Shown here: positions 9,966-22,300 of the stretch, one piece after another
Layout: each line of letters opens with the position of its first letter
Position numbering within the stretch: position 1 is the first letter of the stretch
NCBI RefSeq assembly: GCF_024323335.1
Contig: NC_066584.1
Coordinates: 267,832,344-267,896,343 of the forward strand
DNA: 64,000 bases
Direction of reading: 5' to 3'
Source of the DNA: Lathyrus oleraceus
Lineage: Eukaryota; Streptophyta; Magnoliopsida; Fabales; Fabaceae
Position numbers and translations under genes: made by a program
The notes under the pieces: model-generated
The model's input: the letters and a program-made list of their open reading frames with translations, nothing else
Databases searched by the model: none
What the model was told of the DNA's origin: nothing

Positions 9966-11674
9966 GATCCAACACCATCTCCCAACTTTGAGTTCCCTGT
10001 ATTTGAGACTGAAGAAGATGATGTTGAAGAGATTCCTGACGAGATCACCCGTCTACTTGAGCACGAAGAGAAGATCATTCAGCCGCATCTTGAGAATCTG
10101 GAAACAATCAACTTAGGGTCTGAGGATTGTGTTCGAGAAGTGAAGATTGGGGCACTCCTGGAAGAATCTGTTAAGAAGGGGTTGATTGAGTTGCTACGAG
10201 AATACGTCGACGTCTTTGCCTAGTCATATGAAGACATTCCTGGTCTAGATACCGATATCGTGCAACATTTTCTGCCTTTGAAGCCTGAGTGCGTGCCTGT
10301 GAAGCAGAAGCTCAGAAGAAATCATCCTGACATGGAAGTGAAGATTAAAGAAGATGCTTAGAAGCAAATTGATGCAGGGTTTCTGGTGACTTCTACATAT
10401 CCTCAATGGGTGGCCAATATTGTGCCCGTGCCTAAGAAAGATGGAAAAGTCCGAATGTGTGTGGACTATAGAGACTTGAATAAAGCTAGTCCGAAAGATG
10501 ATTTTCCTCTACCACATATTGATATGTTGGTAGATAATACAGCTAAATTCAATGTCGTCTCGTTTATGGACGGATTTGACGGATATAACCAGATTAAAAT
10601 GGCACCCGAGGATATGGAGAAGACAACATTCATCACACCTTGGGGAACATTCTGTTATCGAGTGATGCCCTTCGGTTTGAAGAACGCCGGAGGCACGTAT
10701 CAACGAGCTATGACCACTTTGTTTCATGATATGATGCATAAGGAGATCGAGGTGTATGTTGATGATATGATTGCAAAGTCAAGAACGGAAGTAGAACATG
10801 TTGAGCACTTGTTGAAGCTTTTTCAGCATGTGAGGAAGTATAAACTTCGTTTGAATCCGAACAAGTGTGCATTTGGAGTCCGTTCCGACAAGTTATTGGG
10901 CTTTATTGTCAGCGAGAGAGGTATTGAGGTTGATCCTGCCAAGGTTAGAGCAATACAAGAGATGCCTGCGCCCAAAATTGAGAAGCAAGTCCGAGGTTTT
11001 ATTGGTTGCTTGAATTATATATCTAGATTTATATCCCACATGACTGCCACATGTGCGTCGATATTCAAGCTCCTCCGGAACGATCAGCGTCATGATTGGA
11101 CCGAGGATTGCCAAAAAGCCTTTGACAGTATTAAAGAGTATCTCTCCGAGCCTCCGATTTTGTCTCCGCCTGTGGAAGGGAGATCATTGATTATGTATCT
11201 GACTGTTCTTGAAGACTCTATGGGTTGTGTATTGGGTCAGCAAGATGAATCAGGAAAGAAAGAATATGCCATGTACTACCTGAGTAAGAAGTTCACTGAT
11301 TGTGAGTCTCGATACTCAATGCTTGAGAAAACATGATGTGCTTTGGCTTGGGCTGCTAAGCGCTTACGCCAGTATATGTTGAATCATACGACTTGGTTGG
11401 TATCCAAAATGGATCCAATCAAGTATATATTTGAGAAGCCTGCTTTAATTGGGAGGATTTCCCGTTGGCAGATGTTGTTATCTGAGTATGATATTGAGTA
11501 TCGAGCTCAGGAAGCTATTATAGGTAGTATCTTGGCTGACCACTTGGCACATCAACCAATTGAGGATTATCAGTCAGTTCAGTATGACTTCCCATATGAG
11601 GAGATTTTGTATTTGAAAATGAAAGATTGCGATGAGCCTACGCTTGATGAAGGGCCGGAGCCTGGTCCCGATGG
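9966..11674 (+). pseudogene. pol: Ogre-1 reverse transcriptase and first RNase H
   Basis: The second exon begins at 6701 and resumes at 9966 after the solo LTR. An acidic N-terminal stretch (FEFPVFE...) leads to the RT. Core RT motifs are VPKKDG, MCVDYRDLNKA, FMDGFDGYNQIKM, MPFGLKNAG and the active site YVDD at 10755-10766. The usual Ser in FMDGFSGYN is Asp here. The first RNase H follows (YLSKKFTDCESRYS, WAAKRLRQYM, ISRWQMLLSEYDI). Breaks: TAG 10221-10223 (Trp expected), TAG 10359-10361, TGA 11334-11336, and a one-base loss near 11665 that ends this frame in TAA 11697-11699. RT copies element RNA into DNA in the particle, and RNase H removes the RNA strand. Confidence 0.93.
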
Positions 11675-12060
11675 AGCATGGTGTTTGATGGCGCTGTAAA
11701 TCAATATGGAAACGGTATTGGGGCAGTGATTATTACTCCTCAGGGCACACATTTCCCTTTTACAGCAAGGCTAACTTTCAAATGCACGTATAATATGGCG
11801 GAGTATGAGGCTTGTATTATGGGTTTAGAAGAATGTATTGATCTTAGGATCAAACATCTTGATGTTTATGGTGATTCGACCCTTGTTATTAATCAGATTA
11901 AGGGTGAATGGGAGACGAATCAGCCCGGCCTCATCCCATATAGAGATTATGCGAGGAGGATTTCAACATTCTTTACTGAGGTTGACTTCCATCATACTCC
12001 TCGAGATGAAAATCGGATGGCAGATGCACTTGCTACACTTGCTTCGATGATCGTGGTAAG
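11675..12060 (+). pseudogene. Ogre-1 second (archaeal-type) RNase H
   Basis: This starts MVFDGAVNQYGNGIG, in the frame reached after the one-base loss upstream. Four acidic residues of an RNase H site are visible: D in FDGA, E in AEYEACIMGLE, D in YGDSTLV, and D in NRMADALA. Tat-lineage elements are known to carry such an additional RNase H between the first RNase H and integrase. All four sites are kept, so this domain looks less decayed than its neighbours. Confidence 0.85.
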
Positions 12061-13399
12061 ACTCTGGAATGACGTTCCCAATATCACTATGATGCACTTG
12101 GACAGACCAATTCATGTATTTGCAGTGGAAGAAGTAAAGGATGATAATCCATGGTATTATGATATTAAGTGTTTTCTTCAAGGTCAGATTTACCCGCCTG
12201 GGGCATCCGTGAAAGATAGGAAGACTTTCAGGAGATTATCAGGCAGTTTCTACCTCAATGGCGATGTGCTTTATAAAAGGAATTTTGACATGGTCCTGCT
12301 CAGATGCGTGGATAGACACGAAGCATACTTGTTATTGACTGAGGTCCATGAGGGTTCATTTGGTACTCATTCCAATGGACATGCCATGGCTAGGAAGATG
12401 TTGAGAGCAAGTTACTATTGGCTGACAATGGAGTCTGATTGCTGCAAACATGTGAAGAAATGCCACAAATGTCAGATTTATGCGGATAAGATTCATATTC
12501 CCCCAACACTTCTGAATGTGATTTCATCACCATGACGTTTCTCCATGTGGGGAATTGACATGATTGGCATGATAGAGCCGAAAGCGTCCAACGGTCACAG
12601 GTTTATTCTCGTAGCAATTGATTACTTCACCAAGTGGGTTGAAGCGGCATCATACGCAAACGTGACAAGGAAGGTGGTTGTGAAGTTTATCAAGAATAAA
12701 CTCATATGCCGTTATGGTGTGCCAGATAAGATCATTACTGATAATGGATCTAACATGAAAAACAAGATGATGAAAGAGCTATGTAGCGAGTTCAAGATTG
12801 CGCATCATAATTCTTCTCCTTATAGACTCAAGATGAATGGGGTTGTTGAAGCTGCTAATAAGAATATCAAGAATATTGTCTAGAAGATGGTTGTTACATA
12901 CAAAGATTGGCATGAGATGTTGCCATTTGCTTTGCATGGATACCGTACATCTGTCCGCACTTCAACAGGGGCAACCCTTTTCTGCATTGTATATGGCCTG
13001 GAGGTTGTGCTCCCAGTAGAGGTGGAGATCCCATCAATGAAAGTCTTGATGAAAGCCAAGTTGGCTGATGTTCAATGGGTCCAGAGTCGTTACGACCAAT
13101 TGAATCTGATAGAAGAGAAGAGATTGACTGCCATGTGTCATGGTCAGTTATATCAACAAAGGATGAAGAAAGCCTTTGATAAGAAGGTCAAGCCTCGTGT
13201 GTTCCGAGAAGGTAACCTTGTGCTCAAGAAAGTTTTGTCTTTCGCACCCGATTCTAGGGGCATGTGGACACCAAACTATGAAGGTCCATATGTTGTTAAG
13301 AGATCCTTTTCAGGCGGTGCTTTGATACTTACAACTATGGATGGGGAGGATTTCACTCGTCCTTTGAATTCAGATGCAGTCAAGAAATACTTCGTCTAA
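12061..13399 (+). pseudogene. Ogre-1 integrase
   Basis: Integrase inserts the DNA copy into the host chromosome. The zinc-binding region HHCC is seen as HEGSFGTHSNGH with KKCHKC (12350-12475). The catalytic D, D, E are in GIDMIG (about 12553), ITDNGSN (about 12740) and NGVVEAANKN (about 12848). The C-terminal part with PNYEGPYVV, FSGGALIL and DGEDFTRP ends at TAA 13397-13399. Stops are TGA 12533-12535, exactly where the related Ogre-7 also has TGA, and TAG 12881-12883. The frame is otherwise open from 11678 to the end, so the gene is lightly damaged. Confidence 0.93.
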
Positions 13400-13419
13400 A
13401 AGTAAAACAGAATAACTCA

Positions 13420-13569
13420 CTAAGCTGAAAACCCGAAAGGGCGGCTTAAGCAAAAATGAGCATCTCGGTGGATTGAAAACCCGAAAGGGCGATCCAGGCA
13501 AAAACTAGAGACATAAAAAATGAATATGTATCCCTCTAGATTGAGTACCTCACGCTAGGGCAATCTAGG
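13420..13569 (+). other. Three stem-loops directly after the integrase stop
   Basis: Hairpin 1 (13420-13450): CTAAGC pairs with GCTTA(A)G around CCC-GAAA-GGG. Hairpin 2 (13469-13496): TGGAT pairs with ATCCA around the same CCC-GAAA-GGG. Hairpin 3 (13537-13569): CTAGATTG pairs with CAATCTAG. Each is followed by a GCAAAAA-like run. The same trio follows the integrase stop of Ogre-2 at 26957-27105, with stem bases changed on both sides in hairpins 1 and 3. This points to a conserved RNA structure in the 3' untranslated region. Confidence 0.7.
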
Positions 13570-16500
13570 CAAAAATTAGGGATTTTGCAAGTAACTGCAC
13601 CCTGACAAGACTTTGTTCTACAATTGTCGTCTGTCAAATTTTTTCGCTCAGTCATCGTCAACTGAAGCTTCAAATACATCGGATTCAAAGTTGGTGGAGA
13701 AGAGGTCATTATGTTCAATGTAGCCCTTTTCCAATATATATCACCAATTTCAAATTTGTAAAGATCCATGGAGTCTTGCCATTTGCAGACTACCATTCCA
13801 TCAAATGAATTTGAGCCTTTATCCAATTCATTGCACTCTTATTTGTTTCTATTCAACAAATATTTTGCATGTTTTAATTGATAAATATCATTTTTTTAAA
13901 CAAATAAATTTTTTAAATTGTTTTTTTTTAAACAAAGTGAACATTCACAATGACAAAAAGGATACTTGGGACGTCTTCAGTGCTCTCCCGAGGATGGTAT
14001 GATCTCCAAAAGGGTAAGACATTTGTTCATATTCCAAGCATACTTGTATCCTCTTCATTATCTTTCAGGTTGTCTCCTCCGCGAGTGCAGGAGAAGATTA
14101 TGCATCACCAAATCCCTAGAGAGTTGAGGGTCTGGTCCCAATCTTCTAGCTCCCCAGTGAGGCTGGATTTAGCATTCGTGTTATCAATTATACGGTTGTC
14201 ATCCCTTGCGTGGATTGACCTAAAATCCCTTATAGATTGATAAATTGAATATGCTTAATTTTTTCGAAGAAGTTGGTTTTCCCTCACTTCAAGTTAGAAG
14301 TCTCCTTGCTAGAGTGAGCAGGAGATCCCCAGCAAGAGCGGAATTATCATCAAGTTTGGTTTGTAGCTTTTCCCTTCCGGACTTGTTTACTGCGATCTCC
14401 AGAAGATTTTCTCCTCGACCATCCTCAGCAGGGTTGATCCCATTCTTACTCCCCAATATGGTCACCAGCAGGGTATCCCTAGTGGATTGCCTGCAGGTAA
14501 TCCCCGATTCACTCATCAACAATGTTCCCCTAGTGGAATTGTCTGATCAGAGCCCGTTTGTTGTTTCTTCCCGGGAAGAGTGGTTGATGAAGATGTTTAT
14601 CTTTCCATCCCCAGCAGAGTGGTGTTCCCATCTCCTCGGCAGATATGATTTCTTCAGTAGTGCAAGGAAATTTTTAGGTTTTGTAACTTCTGATTGGTGG
14701 TTATTCCCCATAGAGTTTCACTTCTCTCTTTGATAAATTCCCCAGTAGAGTTGCTTCTATGGAGGATTTTATCCGTGTATAGATTCCTCAGCCGAGACTT
14801 TTCCCGATTTTAGAGTGGCATGGGAACTTCTTAGGAAGATGTGTTGATCCCTTCCCCAGCGGGAGTGACTGGTTCTCCTTTCCCTACAAAGATCTTTGTT
14901 CCCGGTATCTGTTGCCCCCATCAGATTAGACGTTCTCTAGTGGGCCTGGCTTTCTCTTTTGAGATGTAGTACCGGACGTTTGTTCACCGATTCTTGGACC
15001 TAGTTGTGTTAGATATCTCTGTTTGTCAGCATTCATCATACATAAACCACACATATACGTGCATAATTTTGACATTGAGATATTCATGTTGCATTTTTGC
15101 CATATATATCTTTGATTGTTGTCTCCTGCTATTTGGTGATACATATTTCCCCAAGCAGATGTTTGTGTCTGATCTTTCCATATAGAAGTCAGCCCCATAG
15201 GCAGAAAGTGTTTATCCTTTCTTCCATGTTCCCCACTGAGTTGTGACCTCGTGAATGACTGTTATTTCAGTTTCCTCCCAAAATATGTATTGGGATGGAA
15301 TTACTCCCCTGAGTTATATCCTCATTGGGTTGAGTCTTGTTTCTTTGTGTCTCTCAAGCTTATTCCTAGATTGACTCCTTTTATTTATCCCATGCACTTC
15401 CACGCAGTTTTAGATGAATGATTGCTCAGTAACCAGTAATTGTCCATCCTTTCCCCGGTGGAGTTCATGGCCTTCTACTCAGTAACCGGTAGTTGTAAGT
15501 CCTATTTCTGTGGTTTTCTACCCTCATACTGAAGGTTGTAAACCCCATTTTCATCCCCTTGCAGAGATAACCTTATGTTCTTCATCTTAACCGATGGTGG
15601 TTACTCTTTTGTGGTTTTCTACCTAGTATCTGGTAGAGGTAATCCCCTCCTTGTTGGTTATCTTTATCCAATATCCGGTATCGATATTCCTCCCCTTTTC
15701 GAGTATATCTCCCAGTAACCGGTGATATATCTCCTGGATGATTGCTCTGATAAAAGCAATTTATCCCCGGCGAGTCATCTTTCATTAACCCTTGATTGGT
15801 AATGATTGTTTCTCCCTTCGATTGGTCATCATTTTATACATAGTATTCGGTATCCCGATATCCTTTCCTTTCGGTCGACTTATCCTTTATTAACCTAGTA
15901 ACCAGTTGTGGATAATCTTCCATGCGAGTATGTTATCTATGTTCTGACGGTAATAGATAATATATCTCATGCACTATTTGGTCGAAGTCTTTTGTTCTTC
16001 CCCAGTCGAGTAAGATTAGTATTTCCTTATGGAACCGAATGTCCATCCTGTAATCGAGTTTACTTTTCAGCCTTCCTTTCAGATGATGAGTGTCTTGGAA
16101 ATATTCCCCAATTCACGCCTGGTTGGTCACCTATTATATACCCAGTAACCGCTATCCCTGGTGTTCCTTCCTTTTCTGCTCCCTATTATGACTTTTTGTC
16201 CCCTGTGGAGTCAGATATCCTGAGTCAAAATATACCTTTTTAGGTCTTCCTCAGAAGATTTTGGATGTTTGATATCTCTCACCCTTATACCGGTCTTAGA
16301 TATTCATTCTCCCCGAGCGTGTTGTTCTCTCACCCTCATACCGGTGTTTCGATCACATGTCTCCTTGAGCTTATTACCTAGTAACCGGTAATACCTCATT
16401 TTGTTGTTTCCTCTGAAAAGTCCTCTTTGGACATTCCCCAGCGAGGTCCCTTAGTGGATTTTCCCCATTTGAGTTCAGATTTTATCCGAAGTATCCTTTA

Positions 16501-16897
16501 TGGATAGTTTTGTTGTATTGGCATGTTCCCCAATACATGCATCTTTGCGTCAGTTCGAGTCCTTCCATTGATTTATTTTCATGGAATTCCTCTCGTGTCT
16601 CTCAGCAAATCTTAAGTCATGACCTGCACGCATTTTATTCCCTTTCTTATCCCCATAAGAGTCCCCAGAGTCTCTCTCCCATTTATGAGTGTATTACTCA
16701 TATGGATTTTCAATTTCTTCTGATTTCTTTTATTCTTTGTGGACACATATCTCCACAGAGTATTACCTTTTGCATACATACATTTGCATCATGAGGTCTC
16801 TTAGGGACCAAAATTCGTCTCTTTGTTATTATTTAAGCCAATTCTACCTCGTCGAGACGAAGATTTTAACCTTCACTTCTCCGGCTAGAATGACCTT
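13570..16897 (+). other. Ogre-1 long 3' untranslated region
   Basis: Non-coding stretch of 3.3 kb between integrase and the 3' LTR, as is usual for Ogre. It is pyrimidine-rich on the plus strand, with many scattered short motifs: TTCCCCAGC/TCCCCAGT type from about 14320 to 14900, and AGTAACCGGTAGT-like repeats from about 15430 to 16400. ORFs at 14245-14733 and 15908-16243 are short, biased by this composition, and match nothing I recognise. Confidence 0.75.
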
Positions 16898-16910
16898 AAA
16901 TAGGGGCATC
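16898..16910 (+). other. Polypurine tract of Ogre-1
   Basis: AAATAGGGGCATC directly before the LTR start TGTAAGACCCC. The same block (CCTTAAATAGGGGCA) stands before the LTRs at 29519 and 54418, which fixes the LTR border. It would prime plus-strand DNA synthesis. Confidence 0.8.
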
Positions 16911-18020
16911 TGTAAGACCCCAATTTTGATCCTAAGATCCCTCATGGCATCATAACATTGCATTTGCATCTTGCCTCAAGGATCAGAAGCATCTTGGCTC
17001 CTTACCTTTGGGTGGGAACTCTTGAGAGTTGGTTTGAGATCACCAAGCATGCTTGAATTGTATATTATTGCTTTTCTCATTTTATTTACCATCCAAAAGC
17101 ACAAAAATATGTCACTAACATCTTTGGTGTGTAGCTTGAGCAGTCACAAGATCCAAAGCTTCTAGGAGATCCTATGTGCATTGATATGGCCAAGTGAAGA
17201 TGAAAGCAAGCATGGCAATGGTTCCCAAAGCTCTCATCCATCAAATATGCCTCCCAAATATCTCAATTCATCATTTTGATCAAAGCAAACCAAAGGGTTT
17301 GAGGCTTGTTTCCCAAGGAAACCCTAATTCATCTATTCATCAACTGTGTCATGCTCATGAAGCAACCTCAACCTATGATCAAATGCAATCATGTTAAGTT
17401 CTTTAATTCATCATTTAATTCATATTTGAGCTTATTTGAGTGTCCTCAATCATAAATTCATCAAGACTTGAGGTATGGACATGAGAAGTTGATCAGTCAA
17501 TTCATCTGACTATTTTGAAGTACACTAAGACCTAACTTTTAATCTGTTTATCAAATGGAGATGAAGCCAAGAGTAAAAATGTTCTTAAGAACCATATGAA
17601 CAACTTTAATGTTCATCAAAAATTTATTTGAAGTTTGTAAGGTCATCATCCATTTCAAGACATTATAGGTCATTTTGACAGTCCAACTTATAGGTCATTT
17701 TATGTGAAAAAGTCCAACTTCAAGTGCCCATAACTTCTTCATCAAAAATGAAAATGATGCAAACTTAAAGCTCAAATTGATTGTCTTGAAAATATCTACG
17801 ACTTTGATGTTGAAAGTTTTGTCATGTGGAGCTTGCATCATTGAAATAGAAGTGCTTGAAGTGTGGCCATTTTTGAAATTCTCACATGTACATGTTTTGC
17901 ACACTACACTTCATGATCAATTTTCACCAATTTCCAAGTTTAAAATGAATTTTTGATCAACATAACAATTGACCCTCATGCAAAAAGATTTCCAACCATT
18001 ACCCATAAGGTTATGCTGCA
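16911..18020 (+). mobile_element. Ogre-1 3' LTR, first part
   Basis: Begins TGTAAGACCCCAATTTT, the typical Ogre LTR start. It is interrupted after 1110 bp by the deleted SIRE-like element at 18021 and continues at 23990. No gene inside; the short ORFs (for example 17194-17397) are not supported. Confidence 0.88.
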
Positions 18021-19332
18021 TGAAATTCTGGTATAGTCAGAGTTCAGATGTTCTACACGAAGTCATGACATCTGATCCAACATTGTTACTAATACAGCAA
18101 GACAGTTATACACATGAAAACCCAGTACTCATATGCACCCAGTCACAGATGTCAAGACATCTGCTAAAATACCACCATGGAAAGAAGAACATCCTATTTT
18201 TTCATCTAGTGTAAAGACACAGTAGAGATCAAACATAGCCCTTATGTTTATTGATCCTGCCCAGTTATCAGCATGATGTCTCAACATTGATTTTAACATC
18301 ACCTGTCTCAACATTACAGATGGGTGAACTATAACAGACCAACCAGTCTATACATCAGTATTAGTAGTGAATAATGAATGTCATAACATTCTGTTTTGTA
18401 TTCAGACTGCAAGCTATGTGTCAGGTTTGTTATTGCCTTCAAAAATAGACTAGAAACAGACTGAGTTATAACAGACAAAATATAGTGTGCAGAAGGTAAA
18501 AACACCAGTAATTTTTAACCCAGTTCGGTAAAACATTACCTACTCTGGGGGCATACCAAGCCAGGAAGAAGATCCACTATTAGCAGTATTAATTCAGAGT
18601 TAAACTCCCCCGTTTACAACTCTTCACTTAATCCCTACCCAATGCAATCTATACCTAGGCACTCCTAGATAAAAACCTTCAATTTCCATTCCATCACTAC
18701 AATTACCATGTAATGCTTAGACAACTTGAACATGCTTCACAGCTTCGTTCAAGAACATAACAACTCTTGCCTACAAGCTTTAAGTTACAAATAATCTCTT
18801 GCTTTTAAGCACTGAGAAACACCTAGTAACCTTCCCACAGGTTGGGAGGTTTACCTCACACACACCCCTAATTTTTACATTGTTTGAGGCTTACAAAACC
18901 TAGGTTACAATCTGCTATTTATAACCTAACCACCCAACTGGATTTGGGCCTTCAGAAATCGCAGCAAGCTTCTCCATTGCTGTTACAAAGCTGGCAGAAT
19001 ACTTCTGCTACAATCAAGGTCTTCAATCTTTTATTTCCTAAAAGATCTCTATATTTGGAAACTGTATATTCACCAAATCTTCTGATTGAATCTTCAAGAT
19101 CTCCACATAGAACTTAGGATATTCACCAGATATCCTAATTAATCATTCAACACAAACCAGAATTAACTGATTCAGTTTTATACACATGTGAGATGTCACA
19201 GTCCCGATGTCGTGACATCTTACATGACATGTTGGTCCAGATGTTGAACTTCTTCGACCCAACATATTAAAACAACATAGGTGATTACATTATTTGTTTT
19301 ACAAAATTAATGTCAATCTTAAGGTACCAACA
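18021..19332 (-). repeat. 3' LTR of the deleted SIRE-like element
   Basis: Starts TGAAATTCTGG and ends GGTACCAACA. It contains the SIRE LTR core (AACCCAGTTCGG, CTCTGGGGGC, ACCAAGCCAGG at about 18518-18575). From 18317 on it closely matches 22955-23984 with scattered single-base changes. Confidence 0.88.
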
Positions 19333-22300
19333 ATCTCCCCCTTTGGCAAATTTTAGCTAAAACAAATAACCCAATATGGGTCTGTACTTCCTCTTTGTCA
19401 ATGACAGCCCCAATGCCACCACCACTGTTGGTGTACATGAGGAAGAAGATGTACAAGGATCAGCTCCACCACAACCCTTCCCCTCAACAGTAGGGCTTCC
19501 TGAAGAATATGTAATGCTGAGTACATAGATAATATAACTCAGATCATAAGACACAACTGTCTTCTTAACTCAGATCACAAGACACAACTGATATACCCAG
19601 TTAGTGACTTTTATGTCTGAACCCATCTTCTCCTTGCTACCAGATATTGCTTGCTTCTGGTGCATCCTCATAACAATGTGTCTCTCCCCCTTTTTAGCTA
19701 AACATTTATAAATGACACCTTCACAAAACCAGATCTAGGAGCAGTATGCCCAGATCTTAACAAACCCCATGGTTTAGAGGGAATGAAATGTCGCTCTTGT
19801 GAGAAGAGGAGTGATGATACATCCTTTAAATAGGCCAAACCATGCTTAGGAATTAACGGTAGGAATAAATACTTGGTCAAGATCCATAAATATATGCTTT
19901 AGGAATTAACGGTAGGAGTAAATACTTGGTCAAGATCCATAAATATTTGTTGAGAATCAGTCAGAGAATCACCACCAATATCCCAGACTATATTTGAATA
20001 CCTTTTACAGCTCTTGACTGTTTCCAGAAACAACAGTTCCAAGACTATTCCATAAATGTTGTCAGACACGTTGCAAGCTATGTCTTAACATTTGACACTG
20101 CTTTTGTCTGCATTTTTCATATATTCTCCCTATCACCATTTCCTAAAACCACTTTCTCACCTCTAATGGTAGCTTGACATCTAGCACCACACACCCATAT
20201 TTCCTTATATAACTTCCAGCAGGTACATAGGATATCTTATGTTAAGACATCACATATGACATCTTGTGAACACTCTGTCCTTTTTGTTCACAAGGAAAAC
20301 TAACAGCACTTAAACACCATAACAGTAGTTTAATCAGCAGCAGAAGCAAAACAATTACTAGCTATGGCTACTAGTAATACACACATGCAAAAGGGTACTT
20401 CTCCTCCCCCTAAATCTGTGCAACAATCAACAGAATTACTAGTTATGGATGCAACTAGTAAGGCACACAAATGCACCAGGGTATTCCTTCTCCCCCTAAA
20501 TCTGTGCATACATCAAATAACAGAAACTCCAGCACCAGTTCCACACAACTGTAATACACAGGTTCATTCTACTATAACATAATGAGACACACCCCATCCA
20601 TATTTCCTTATGACTGTAAGTTTCAGAAGGAAATAACAATATTGTCCACGACAATGTCATGACATCCGATCAGACATTTTTCTGCTCACTCAGCCTTGAC
20701 ACACATCACAACATCCCACTAACTAACAAGGTTCCATACCTTGTTATTTGAGAACACATAGACCACAAGCTTGATGATTACTTGCAGTGCAAAGACAGAA
20801 CTCCCCCTGTCATGAACAACCAACTCTCCTCTTGAAACATGGAGATCACACATGAACATATCCAACACCCCCAGGTTGGACCTTCACAAACTTCCTGATT
20901 CAAAGAGAACCCAGACCACTTGATGAATGGAAAACATAAGACGCATCTTCATGTCTTCAAGAGCACACCCTCTGTTCAACCCTCTTGGCTGAACACATCC
21001 ACACTCTGTGTCAATCTCTCTTCCAACCAGAACAAAAAACCACTTCACAAATTGTTCTAACATGAGTTAGGACATCCTTCACAATATAACACCATCTGAT
21101 AATCTTCAGCTATCACTGAGTCATTAGCTTGATCCACAAGAAACCAGACACAAATTGGGACATATACATCCTCATCCCATTACAATAGATAGTCTTCCAT
21201 ATATAGCTCAAAACTCCTTCCACAAGCTCCAAGAGATGACTAGAAAACACCTCCTTTTGTCTTCAACTTACTACTTTTCTGCTCAAAAGTAACTTGTCTC
21301 AGACTATCCTCAAGAATAATCAGTTGCCATATGTAGATTATCTTGATTCTTCGAACTCACTTCTGAGATAGACCAAATGCCACTGGTTGATTACCTCCTT
21401 CATGAATCCTCATATGAAAAAGTCAAATGCCATTCTTTTGACCTCTCCACGTTTATCAGACTTCTCCCAAAGATATTCTGACCTTCCAAGTGAGACTTGA
21501 ACTTCAAGCTACATGTTGAACAAAACTTATATTTTCTAAGACATGAATATGTAACATCCTCTCCATCCAGCAACTCCAAAGAACTGCAACGAGAACGATC
21601 TTTTTGAAGTATCCAATCTACAACCCTGTAGACCCTTCTATCTCAAGTTGATGTGCCACTTCACCAACTAAGAATCTGATGTTGAACCAAATGTCACAAT
21701 ATTGTGTTTTGACATCTAGCTGTTGAATTCAGCTCCTTCTTCTACCACTTGAAAGAACTTCCTCCCTTCATAGAACAAGAGTTCAATGTTCTCATAGACT
21801 TGATTGTGGAACCAAGTTTGAGTAAACAACCTCCATCCTGCGAGTTTGCAGTTAAGTCATCCAAGCTCACACCTTGATGAATCCATGCTTCTTCTCCAAA
21901 GACATCAGACACTCTGATGCAAGAGTCTTCAGAAGGACCAGTTATAAACTACCCCTTCAGCTATACCAAGGATTCCACTTCCTAAAGCAAAGTTGTTTCC
22001 ATGATGTCAAGACCGCTGCCACTTGTTCTTGACTCCACCGTGTGCATTAGCTAATGCACTTCCTTACCTAGATCAGAAGTGAACTGATCCCAGTAACCAC
22101 CATCAGGACTATGATGTTTTCTTCTTCTTGTACACACCAAGGCTGAACATGTTTCTTCCCAGGAAACCTTTTCAGAGATCATATGCTTTTGCTGCCACCA
22201 AAGTGATAGATCATAAACCAATGTACTATCCTTCCTGTGATTCTGCACAAGGTCTTGAAGACGAGATGTTCCATCATCTTTAAAAACATCAGTTATCTTG

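Noticed and set aside
14245..16243. Possible small genes after integrase
   Set aside because: Composition is that of the pyrimidine-rich 3' region, and no conserved motif or start context is seen.
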